Of a DNA stretch of 64,000 nt, positions 30,308 to 39,156 are shown piece by piece. The first letter of the stretch is position 1, and the number at the start of each line of letters is the position of its first letter. This DNA is from Argyresthia goedartella (lineage: Eukaryota > Arthropoda > Insecta > Lepidoptera > Argyresthiidae), in NCBI GenBank assembly GCA_949825045.1, contig OX463832.1:25910552-25974551 (forward strand), written 5' to 3'. The position numbers and the translations under genes were made by a program. The notes below the pieces were generated by a model. The model saw only the letters and a program-made list of their open reading frames with translations. It ran no database searches and was not told the DNA's origin.

Positions 30308-30817
30308 CGGCCGGTTTCCTGGGCGCTGATTAAGTTAACAAATTGGTTAAACTGATTTGAGCCAATCAGGTGCCGCTAATATTCAAAATAGCGGCACGTG
30401 ATTGGCTGAAATCAGTTTAACCAATTTGTTAACTTTTTTATTTTTTATTTTATTTATTTAATTAATGACATATTAAAAATAACAGAGGTTTAAACCACTG
30501 AGGTTTGTGTGTGGTGTGTTATCTACTCATTATACAGTATTTATTGCTATATCTAAATTAAAATAAGCTATATTCAATTAAAAAGTTCATAAAGGAGTGT
30601 GCAGTTCTCAAGTAGTATTCAATTTTGAGAGAAAGTATGTTTTTAGTTTGTATTTAATATTTGTCTGCGTGATCGAGTTCCTGATTTGTGTAGGTAGGTT
30701 ATTGATTAAGCGCGGAATCATGTGGGAGCTCTTTCGCTCACCGTAGGTATTGTTTGCGCGTACAGTAACCAGTTTACTCTGCGCTGCGAACTTAACCAGC
30801 GCCCAGGAAACCGGGCG
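30308..30817. mobile_element. PIF/Harbinger-like MITE
   Basis: 510 bp with 29-bp terminal inverted repeats (CGGCCGGTTTCCTGGGCGCT and on, two mismatches) and TTA on both sides, matching the three-base target duplication of Harbinger elements. A second inner palindrome at 30335-30433 centres on ATTCAA. It ends 84 bp before exon 9. Confidence 0.75.
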
Positions 30818-30901
30818 TTAGTCTCGACGACGACAACACTTTATGTAGTAGTGCCTCAAATGCAATGCATGAGAAGTGAAATGTTGATTGTCACGTTACA
30901 G

Positions 30902-31029
30902 GAGCGGCGGCGGCGGTGACGTCACAGCGGTGACGGCGCAGTGCCACTGCCGGCTATGCGTCTGCGTGGCGCACAGCGGCGACGCGGCGTGGCGGCTGCT
31001 CACTCGCTCGCTGACCGCGCTCGCGCAAG
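30902..31029 (+). CDS. Host gene exon 9, origin of the tandem array
   Basis: 128 bp, phase 2 to 1, acceptor TCACGTTACAG and first donor CAAG|GTACCT (31030). It encodes SGGGGDVTAVTAQ, a Cys/His cluster CHCRLCVCVAHSG, and DAAWRLLTRSLTALAQ. The last 70 bp (from 30960) are the exon part of the 98-bp repeat. Reading through the first donor adds GTCTLLL and a stop. The frame joins exon 10 correctly if any donor in the array that keeps just one copy of the exon is used. Confidence 0.8.
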
Positions 31030-31534
31030 GTACCTGCACTCTACTACTGTAATATACGTCTGCGTGGCGCACAGCGGCGACGCGGCGTGGCGGCTGCTCA
31101 CTCGCTCGCTGACCGCGCTCGCGCAAGGTACCTGCACTCTACTACTGTAATATACGTCTGCGTGGCGCACAGCGGCGACGCGGCGTGGCGGCTGCTCACT
31201 CGCTCGCTGACCGCGCTCGCACAAGGTACCTGCACTCTACTACTGTAATATACGATACTTCTACTCTGCCTGGCGCACAGCGGCGACGCGGCGTGGCGGC
31301 TGCTCACTCGCTCGCTGACCGCGCTCGCGCAAGGTACCTGCACTCTGCTACTGTAATATACGTCTGCGTGGCGCACAGCGGCGACGCGGCGTGGCGGCTG
31401 CTCACTCGCTCGCTGACCGCGCTCGCGCAAGGTACCTGCACTCTACTACTGTAATATACGTCTGCGTGGCGCACAGCGGCGACGCGGCGTGGCGGCTGCT
31501 CACTCGCTCGCTGACCGCGCTCGCGCAAGGTACC
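30960..31534 (+). repeat. 98-bp exon-intron junction array, part 1 (6 copies)
   Basis: The unit is the last 70 bp of exon 9 plus the first 28 bp of intron 9 (GTACCTGCACTCTACTACTG and TAATATAC). Donor-like AAG|GTACC sites fall at 31030, 31128, 31226, 31334, 31432 and 31530. One unit is the 108-bp variant containing GATACTTCTACTCTGCCTGG. The array is cut at 31534 by LINE B. Confidence 0.95.
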
Positions 31535-31794
31535 GTGTGGCCTGCGGAGTGTGTTCTCGCGCGGAGCGCGAGGACCACTACGGTTGCGGGGTCGAGGACT
31601 TATGGTTGCCTCATGCCCGCGGCGTCAACTCGGGGGGTAACGTCCCCCCCGGTCTTGGGTGGCCCCTACTTGTCAGGGGCCTCGCGTGGTCTTCGTTGCG
31701 CTGTGCTTTCGCCGTCTATTGGCATACACTGGCGACAACGGTGCGGGAGCTTCTTCTTCTCCACTGTGCCGTGCTTTCGCCCTCTTCTGCGGGC

Positions 31795-34500
31795 TTACAC
31801 TGGCGACAGTGGGATGTGCAGCAACTCTCTTGGGAGTGGTCTGCCTTCAGGCGGACGTGCGTGGTGCGGAGCAATGTCGTGGAGATGTGCGTGGCGGCTG
31901 TTGTCGGCGCAGTCGTACATGCGCCGTGCCAGCCGCGCGACGAATTTCTCCACGGTGGGCATCCGGGTATCTCTCATGATTGTGGTGTTGCGCACGTACC
32001 GCCCGGCTCCTGTGATCACCCGCAGGGAGATGTTCTGGAACCGCTGCAGCCGTGCCTTCTGGGTCTTCGACAGCAGGGCGTACCATGCTGGAGCCGCGTA
32101 GGTGAGCCGCGAGCGCACATAGGCCTTGTACACCCGCAGCTTGGCTCTCAGAGGCAGGCTGGACGACAGGACAGGCCGGAGCATTGCCCGCGCGGCTTTG
32201 GCCCGGTTGATGCAGTGTTGCACCATCGGGACCATGCGCAGCGAGCAGTCGATGTTGCAACCGAGGTATTTCACCGTCGATTGCCATTCGATGTCCCGGC
32301 CCCTCAGCTGTAGCGGGGTCGGACGGCGGGAGCGGGTGGTCAACAGGGCTGTTGTCTTCCCGACGTTCACCGCGGTCCGCCACTTGTCCAGCCAGGGCGG
32401 CAGCAGGTCCAGGAGTCGCTGCATCTTCCTGCAGGCGAGCTCGATTTTGCGCGACGACGCGAAGTATGCGCTGTCGTCCGCGTAGAGGGCGAGCACGACG
32501 TCTTCCACCCCCTCCTCGAGATGGCCCTCGAGTGTGGGGATGTCATTGGTGTAGAGCGCGTAGAGCACCGGCGAAAGGCAGCTGCCTTGCGGGACTCCTG
32601 CGCTGATGGCCTTCGTCTGGGAGTGTGCATTCTCGACCGAGACGAAGAACCGCCGGTCTTCCAGGAAGGAGGCCACGATCTGCCCGATCATTGGGGGCAC
32701 ACCTGCGTCCAGGAGCTTGTAGAGGAGCCCCTCGTGCCACACTCGGTCAAAGGCCTTCTCGATGTCAAGAAAGACCCCGACGGTGTATCGGCCCCTGTTC
32801 AGCTCCGACGCCAGGTAGTGCAGGACTCTCGCCAGCTGGAGCGTCGTGCTGTGGCTGTCACGGAAGCCATGTTGCTCTGCCCTCAGCTGGATGTGGGGCA
32901 GGATTCTCCGTAACAGCAGGCGCTCAAACAGCTTGGCGATATGAGGCAGCAGGGTGATCGGGCGGTAGCCTCCCGGGTGTCTTCTGTCCTTCCCCGGCTT
33001 GGGGATGACGATCACCTTGCCCTCCTTCCAGAGGGCGGGGAAGTGTCCGGTGCGCAGGATGCCGTTGAACAGCCGCGTCAGCGAGACGACGGCTCTCCTT
33101 GGCAGCTGTACTAGGGCCCCCGCGACGACTCCGTCCGGGCCCGGGGCCTTCCGCTGGTTCAGCTTCAGGGCCACCTTCCGGACTTCGCGGGGCGACATGA
33201 AGTAGTCGCCGGCGAGGGGAGGCGCGGGGGCCGCCAGGAAGCGCTCTACGCGCTCCACAACAGCGGCGTTGTGCTCGTAGTCGGCGATGGGGTTGGGCTG
33301 GAACTGCCCAGCGAAGTGGTCAGCCAGGATGGCGGCTCGATCTCGTGCGGCGTAGCGGCGCCTGCCCGTGTGATCGAACATGGGGCATACCGGCTCGGGA
33401 GTTGATGTCAGGCTGCGGTTCAGGCGGTGAAGGGCGGTGTCATCTTGGGAGGCCTGGTCAATGGTGTGTTCCCAGGACTGTCCCCTCAGCTCGATGATGC
33501 CCGCGCGCAGTTCTTCTCCGAGCCGGTTGATCTCCGCCTTGATCACGGGGCAGCGCGTGTGGTGCCAGGTTCGACGAAGACGGCGCTTGAGGTCCAACTT
33601 CTTGCGGAGGTGTGGAGGGAGCCTCTCCTTCCGCAAGACCGGCGGTGGCTTGGTGGTGGTGGCTGCGGCTTGAGCGGTGGTGATGGCTGTGGTGATAGCC
33701 ACTGCCGCGGCTTCTACCTCTTCCTTGGTAGAAACACCGCCGGGGAGCTGCGTTGTGTTCAACTCCAGCTGGTATTTGTGCCAGTCCGTCTTCGTTCTTG
33801 GACGCGGTGCCGACGTGAGATCGGCCTCCACCCCGAGGACCAGCAAGATAGGCAGGTGGGGGGTGTCGATGTCGTACAGCTCCCCGATGGCGATGGGGAA
33901 CTGTACGTTCTTGACCAGGGCGACGTCTAGTACATCCGGGCGATGCATGGGGTTCGTCGGGTAGTGTGTCGGGGCCCCCGGGCTGAGAACTTCGTAGTTG
34001 GAGTTCTCAGCATCTTCCTGTAGGGCCCTTCCGGCGGGGTTGATGCTGTGGGACCCCCACTGGTGGTGCTTGGCGTTGAGATCGCCTGCGACCAGTGTGG
34101 GGGTCGCTCCTTCCATCATCGTTCGGATGTCTTCCGGGTGGAAATGGTGGACGTCGCCGGGAGGCTTGTAGGCTGCGAAGACTTTGAGCTCCGTGTCGGC
34201 CGTCTTCAGACGGACGCCTATGGACCGTGTCGTCTTGAAGGCGGGCAGCTCCAACTCTTCGTGGACGAGGTCCCGTCTCACGAGGACCGCCGTGCCTCTG
34301 TACGGCACGTTTCTCGGAGATAACTCGTCGCGGCGGTACACGAAGAAGTTGGGCAGTCGGAGCTCTCGGCTGGGGTGCAGCTTCGTCTCGCACAGAAGTA
34401 CGACATGCACATCATGCTCCTGCACGAGTAGCCTCAGGTCTATAGTCTTGTTGGTGATCCCGTTCGGGTTCCAGTACACAAGCCTTAGGTCTTTAGGCAT
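31795..34500 (-). CDS. LINE B ORF2: endonuclease-reverse transcriptase
   Basis: Open for 901 codons. The N-terminal APE endonuclease has LVYWNPNGITNKT, LLCETKLHPS and AGDLNAKHHQWGS. The usual SDH near the domain end reads TPH (IDTPHLPILLV), so one expected catalytic residue is replaced. The reverse transcriptase has YRPITLLPHIAKLFERLL, DIEKAFDRVW, AGVPQGSCLSP and LALYADDSAYF. The C-terminus ends RELLHIPLSPV. No RNase H. It starts at an ATG that overlaps the ORF1 stop by 8 nt (ATGCCTAA). Whether the endonuclease works is open. Confidence 0.9.
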   Translation of the reverse strand: MPKDLRLVYWNPNGITNKTIDLRLLVQEHDVHVVLLCETKLHPSRELRLPNFFVYRRDELSPRNVPYRGTAVLVRRDLVHEELELPAFKTTRSIGVRLKTADTELKVFAAYKPPGDVHHFHPEDIRTMMEGATPTLVAGDLNAKHHQWGSHSINPAGRALQEDAENSNYEVLSPGAPTHYPTNPMHRPDVLDVALVKNVQFPIAIGELYDIDTPHLPILLVLGVEADLTSAPRPRTKTDWHKYQLELNTTQLPGGVSTKEEVEAAAVAITTAITTAQAAATTTKPPPVLRKERLPPHLRKKLDLKRRLRRTWHHTRCPVIKAEINRLGEELRAGIIELRGQSWEHTIDQASQDDTALHRLNRSLTSTPEPVCPMFDHTGRRRYAARDRAAILADHFAGQFQPNPIADYEHNAAVVERVERFLAAPAPPLAGDYFMSPREVRKVALKLNQRKAPGPDGVVAGALVQLPRRAVVSLTRLFNGILRTGHFPALWKEGKVIVIPKPGKDRRHPGGYRPITLLPHIAKLFERLLLRRILPHIQLRAEQHGFRDSHSTTLQLARVLHYLASELNRGRYTVGVFLDIEKAFDRVWHEGLLYKLLDAGVPPMIGQIVASFLEDRRFFVSVENAHSQTKAISAGVPQGSCLSPVLYALYTNDIPTLEGHLEEGVEDVVLALYADDSAYFASSRKIELACRKMQRLLDLLPPWLDKWRTAVNVGKTTALLTTRSRRPTPLQLRGRDIEWQSTVKYLGCNIDCSLRMVPMVQHCINRAKAARAMLRPVLSSSLPLRAKLRVYKAYVRSRLTYAAPAWYALLSKTQKARLQRFQNISLRVITGAGRYVRNTTIMRDTRMPTVEKFVARLARRMYDCADNSRHAHLHDIAPHHARPPEGRPLPRELLHIPLSPV

Positions 34501-36579
34501 TGTGTCCGGACGAGATTGTGGCCTTCAAATTGGATAGCCCCCGCAGTAGGGGCAGCAATGGATCGCGTCTATCCACGATCGCCTGTATGGCCGCGCTGAT
34601 AAGGTCGATGGCGTCGAGCAGCGCGGCCATGAGTGGAGCTTCCTGGCGCTCCGTGGATAGGACTGCGGGTGCTGCCGGCTCCCGTGGGCGGGGGCGGGCT
34701 GGCAGTGGGGGGCGGCTCGCAGGTTGGGCGGGCTCAAGTGGCGGCTCGGCGGCGGGCTCTTCCGGCGCCTTCTTCTTGTTCCGGCGCTTCTTGCCCCGCT
34801 TTCTACGGGGTTTCGCCTCTTCGCCTCGGGTGGTGGGCGGGTTGGCCGGCGTTCTGATGGTGGCGCCCTTGGTCTCGCCCGGCTGGGCAAGGCGGGGGCG
34901 CTTTATCGGCGGCGATGTTGGTGACCCCAGCGGCTCCACATCTGGGTGTGTGGAGGGGCCGGGGCGGGCCTCGTGTTGAGTGGCGGCATGGGTCGCAGGT
35001 TGAGGGGCCGTGCGGGCCGCGGGTTGGGCAGCCGTGCGGGCCGCGGGTTGGGCAGCCGGGCGGGCCGCGGGTTGGGCAGCCGGGCGGGCCGTTGGGCGCG
35101 CGGTCTTCTTGGGGCGCTGTTGTTGGGGCGGCAGTGGCGGCGCGATAGTGATGCCGCGCTTGCGCGCCTCCTCCTTCAGCGCCTTGCATCGGCGGCTGTT
35201 GGCCGGGTGGCCTTGGCCGCAGTTTGCGCAGGTGGCGGCCTCTGACTTTGGCCGCTGGCAGTCAGTAGCTGCGTGCCCTTCTCCACATCGCACGCAGCGT
35301 ACAGGGCGGCGACAGTTGGTCGATGAGTGGCCGAAAGACTGGCACCGATGGCACTGCGAGGGCCCCTTTGGGCCGCGCCATCCCTCGATGGTGATGCCCG
35401 GCATGCAGAGCAGCTCCTTCACCCTGTAGAGCCTCTCGATGCTGCCGGGGGTCTGCTTCTCCGCCAGCAGGGCGAAGAACAGGCAGCCGGCGCGGCCCAT
35501 CCGGCCGGGAATCTGGCGGACGTGCTGCGTCGGGAAGCCTACGCTAGCCAGCGCTGCGGCGACCTCTTCGGGCAGGGTGGTTGCCGGGAGCCCTCGGATA
35601 GCAATCTTGAAGGGGCGGTCCGCGTCCAGAGAGTAACAAAACCATGAGATGGTCTTGTCGGCACGGGCCGCCTCGTCCAGATACCGGACGATTTGCCGGT
35701 ATTCTTCCGGGCTCTGCGGCGTAAAGCGGACCCCCTTTCCAAAGGGTCGCGCGTTGGGGGCATGGCCTAGGGCTTCCTTCAGCCGGGCAAAGTGGGTAGC
35801 CCAGGCCGGCAGGTTCTCCACCACGATGGGCGGCTTCTTCGGCTTGGGCTCTGTGGTGGCGGTCGCTAACGGTGTGGTGGGTCGCGGCGATTTGGGTTTC
35901 GGCGGCTGCGACAGGGCCGCGGCGTAGGAAACCCCGCTTGGGGGCGTGGTCTGCAGTATCTCAGCCATCTCGGCTTCTTCCGTCGAGTCCGGATTTGGTG
36001 TGTCGACGGTGGGTTTGGTTGGTGCGACGGGGGGCGTGGCCAACGCTGGCTCCGCCCACTCACTGCTAATGCTGGGGTCGCGCGACTCTGTCTGCGCAGA
36101 CCCCTGTAGCACCCGTATGAGCGGGTTAGGGGGCCTCGGGACGGCCCCCGGTGCGTTCCCCAGGTTGAGGTTGGGGAACTTCGTTGGCAGCGTCGGCCGC
36201 ACCGGGCTTTTCTTCATCGCCGGCGGTGGTGGCGGCGATAGGGAGGCGAGCAGGGCGGTTGCCGCGGCTCTGCGGGCTGAGTCTTCGTTCGTCGGCACCT
36301 CGGCCGGGAATTCAGTTGGTGAGTCGGGGGGGGGCGGAAGAACTCTTCCATACCCCCCTCGTGCGTCGGTGTGCCCATGATGGGGCTGGAGGCGGCGCCG
36401 TGTTGTCCACGGGTGAGCAGGTTGCCGGCGAGGTCGAACGTCTCGCCGGTAAATATGTCGCGCTTCACGACTTGTATCACACGGCGCCGACGTCGGTCGA
36501 TTTGGATCCGCACATCAGGCGGATCCGGCTCGTCGGGGGGCGGGGGGGGTGGGTCCTCCGACTTACGGCTTCTCTTCAT
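34493..36579 (-). CDS. LINE B ORF1 (gag-like), one homopolymer frameshift
   Basis: The main frame (36298 to 34493, 601 codons) contains three CCHC knuckles (CHRCQSFGHSSTNCRRP; CVRCGEGHAATDCQR; CANCGQGHPANSRRC) after a folded domain with PAWATHFARLKEALGHAPNA, then an Ala/Pro/Arg repeat region and an Arg/Lys-rich tail ending SSGHNA. A second frame upstream (36579-36335, starting MKRSRKSEDPPP) reads into it if the 9-base C run (36326-36334 on the plus strand) is shifted by one. So the true start is probably 36579. ORF1 binds the element RNA in related LINEs. Confidence 0.8.
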
Positions 36580-36953
36580 CGTTTCTTTTTAAAAAACGGG
36601 GTCTTCCACTTACTTCTCCGGAGTTATGCAGGCTCTGTGGTGCCGACTTAACGCGGTCTTCCTCCACCGGGTGAGACCTCGAATAAATCCGAGGAGGCCC
36701 AGTGAAGTGCCGGCGAGCAGTCGATCAACACCACAGGTGCTGCGTAGGGTCAACTCCGGAGACGGGCGTGTTCTTCTCCTTCTTCCTCTCCGTTTGGGGT
36801 CGGTCCGTGGGTGGTGGTGGCGGCACCGCGACGTGTCCTGCGCTTCTAGCTTTAGAAGCACGTAGGCAGCCGCGATGCGATGACGTCACTGCGGGCGCAG
36901 TGAGCACACGACGGGCGGGGAGAAGAGCCGAAGAGAGAAGAGCGGGGGCGGCG

Positions 36954-37027
36954 AGTGGGTAGTTACTAAAAACTTTTAGTTCTTGAAACTAGTGGGTAGT
37001 TACTAAAAACTTTTAGTTCTTGAAACT
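36954..37027 (-). repeat. 37-bp tandem duplication in the LINE B 5' UTR
   Basis: Two adjacent identical copies, each containing AGTGGGTAGTTACTAAAAAC and TTTTAGTTCTTGAAACT. Repeated 5' UTR units often carry promoter activity in LINEs; this is inference. Confidence 0.8.
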
Positions 37028-37106
37028 GCCGTGTGTGTGCCGTGTCGTGTGCCGTGTGTCGTGTGTTCGACGTGCGTTCTGCGTCGGATCAGTGAGAGAA
37101 CTGTGT

Positions 37107-37541
37107 GCGCAAGGTACCTGCACTCTACTACTGCAATATACGATACTTCTACTCTGCCTGGCGCACAGCGGCGACACGGCGTGGCGGCTGCTCACTCGCT
37201 CGCTGACCGCGCTCGCGCAAGGTACCTGCACTCTACTACTGTAATATACGTCTGCGTGGCGCACAGCGGCGACGCGGCGTGGCGGCTGCTCACTCGCTCG
37301 CTGACCGCGCTCGCGCAAGGTACCTGCACTCTACTACTGTAATATACGTCTGCGTGGCGCACAGCGGCGACGTGGCGTGGCGGCTGCTCACTCGCTCGCT
37401 GACCGCGCTCGCGCAAGGTACCTGCACTCTACTACTGTAATATACGTCTGCGTGGCGCACAGCGGCGACGCGGCGTGGCGGCTGCTCACTCGCTCGCTGA
37501 CCGCGCTCGCGCAAGGTACCTGCACTCTACTACTGTAATAT
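37107..37541 (+). repeat. 98-bp exon-intron junction array, part 2 (4 copies)
   Basis: Resumes with the target duplication and continues in register. Donor-like sites are at 37222, 37320, 37418 and 37516. The first unit is the 108-bp variant. LINE C interrupts it after GTAATAT. Confidence 0.95.
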
Positions 37542-37647
37542 CAGTTTATTGTTTGCGCTAGTGGAAGTGAGACGTTCTTGCGATTCTCCGTGAGTCACAG
37601 CTGTTCCCAAACTTTATTTCACTCGTCATTAGGTTGCACTCTCCAAC

Positions 37648-38601
37648 GTGAAGATGCACTGCGCTCTATGTGATACCACTGTAAACGACGGTGTTGTGTG
37701 TGGGGGCTGCAGCAAATACTTGGGGTTCTGCTGCGCCAACGTCACCGAAATGGGCTACCGTAAGCTGGGTGCCGATCGAAAAGCTAGTTGGAGATGTACT
37801 TCCTGCAAATCGGGCTTATCCGGAGCAACATGTTCCACGAGTCAAACGAAACCAACTCCACCGGCTCCGAAGGTCACATTGGAGTCCCTCATGACTGAGT
37901 TACGTGACATCAAATCTGTCATTTACAAGATCCCAGGTTTGACGCAGGATGTGAAGGACTTACGGAAGGAATTGGCAGAGGTAAAGGCCACATGCGAGCT
38001 CGTCAGTGGTAAGCTGGATGATTTTGACGGGCGACTGGTCTATGTTGAGAAGCATTTGCCAGAGTTGCTCAACCTACAGGACACCGTTGTATCGATGGAA
38101 GCCGAGATCACGGCACTTAAAGACGAATTAATAACGAGGGACCAATGGTCCCGTCTCAATAATGTCGAGATCAAGGGAGTTCCAGTAAAAGGTAACGAAA
38201 ACCTCTTCGACATCGTCGATAGCATTGGCAAGGCGGTCGGTTACCAGTTTCCGAAGACCTCAATTAATTATTTATCCTGGGTGCCGGTATACAACTCGAA
38301 AGAAAAATCTATAGTAGTGAGCTTCTTAAATCGCTACATAAAGGAAGAGTTCGTAGCTAGTGCGCGTGCCAGGAAGATTACTGCTGCTGAGCTGGGCTTC
38401 AAAGATGTCACAAGCAGAGTCTTCGTCAACGACCATCTATCACCCGACTCAAAGAAGCTCCTCACTAAGACGAAAGCCCTTGCCAAAGAAAGGAACTATC
38501 AATACGTCTGGGTAAAATTTTCGAAGATCCACGTACGCAAAAACGACTCCACTCATGCTTTCATTGTTAGCGGTACCCGTGATTTAAACAAGTTATCCTA
38601 A
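37648..38601 (+). CDS. LINE C ORF1: PHD-like zinc finger and FP-like domain
   Basis: 317 residues. Residues 1-55 form a PHD-like finger (CALCDTTVNDGVVCGGCSKY, then CCANVTEMGY and CTSCKSG). Residues about 75-160 form a coiled coil (LMTELRDIKSVIYKIP, DVKDLRKELAEVKATCELVS). The C-terminal part is an RRM-like and tail region (NVEIKGVPVKGNENLFDIV; RVFVNDHLSPDSKKLLTKTK; YVWVKFSKIHVRKND). This C-terminal layout is shared by LINE ORF1 proteins and the baculovirus FP protein family. Expected role: RNA binding and chaperoning. Confidence 0.8.
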   Translation: MKMHCALCDTTVNDGVVCGGCSKYLGFCCANVTEMGYRKLGADRKASWRCTSCKSGLSGATCSTSQTKPTPPAPKVTLESLMTELRDIKSVIYKIPGLTQDVKDLRKELAEVKATCELVSGKLDDFDGRLVYVEKHLPELLNLQDTVVSMEAEITALKDELITRDQWSRLNNVEIKGVPVKGNENLFDIVDSIGKAVGYQFPKTSINYLSWVPVYNSKEKSIVVSFLNRYIKEEFVASARARKITAAELGFKDVTSRVFVNDHLSPDSKKLLTKTKALAKERNYQYVWVKFSKIHVRKNDSTHAFIVSGTRDLNKLS

Positions 38602-39156
38602 AATGTAACCAACTTCTGCTTTGCTTAACTATTCTAATTTTAAGTTTGAACACCGTTGGTATGGTTAGTAACCGAACAGCTCCTTTGTTCAACACAAAAG
38701 AACCTTATCTTTTATATTACAATGTTAAAACAAGGTACTTATCGTTGAATTATGGCCTGCTTGCTAATTGTAATAGGACCTATTTTCACTATGGCATTAT
38801 TTCCGATGGATGGTCAACTTTTTGTATTGCGTTGCTTATCATTCTCTGGCTACCGACAAATACTAGGACCGCAAGCCACTGTACTTTTCTCTTTGCTGCT
38901 ATAGAGTTAAGCTTCATTTTGCGCCACGCTGATAATGATGTTGCTATTTTTAACTTATATTTCAGAAGTTTTACGGTCAACGAAAACGAACATTTCTTTG
39001 GCGCCTTGAATATACTAAGCTATTGTCGATTATTGCTTAACACAAAGTACGATTTAGTTATTTGTCATTTCGCGAGCATATCTATGTCATCAACTGTTAA
39101 TCTATTTTCTAAAAATTATAATAAGTATCTATTGTGTTACGTGTGCATCTGTAACC

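Larger units (their letters stand above)
31535..37106 (-). mobile_element. Full-length Jockey-type LINE B inside the array
   Basis: 5.57 kb, flanked by a perfect 12-bp duplication GCGCAAGGTACC (31523-31534 and 37107-37118). The 5' end (right) has a 37-bp tandem duplication (36954-37027, with AGTTACTAAAAACTTTTAGT). ORF1 and ORF2 follow. The 3' end at the left shows no poly(A). The same-strand order and overlapping ORFs match LINE A, but the proteins are clearly different subfamilies. Confidence 0.9.

Noticed and set aside
30896..31528. Repeated minus-strand frames starting MRERGQRASEQPPRR (also at 37013-37514 and 42258-43242)
   Set aside because: They are antisense shadows of the 98-bp junction array. 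The coding strand is plus, as the flanking exons show.
31489..32313. 274-codon plus-strand frame across the array and the LINE B 3' end
   Set aside because: It joins an array unit to antisense LINE B sequence over an insertion boundary, so it cannot be an ancestral gene.
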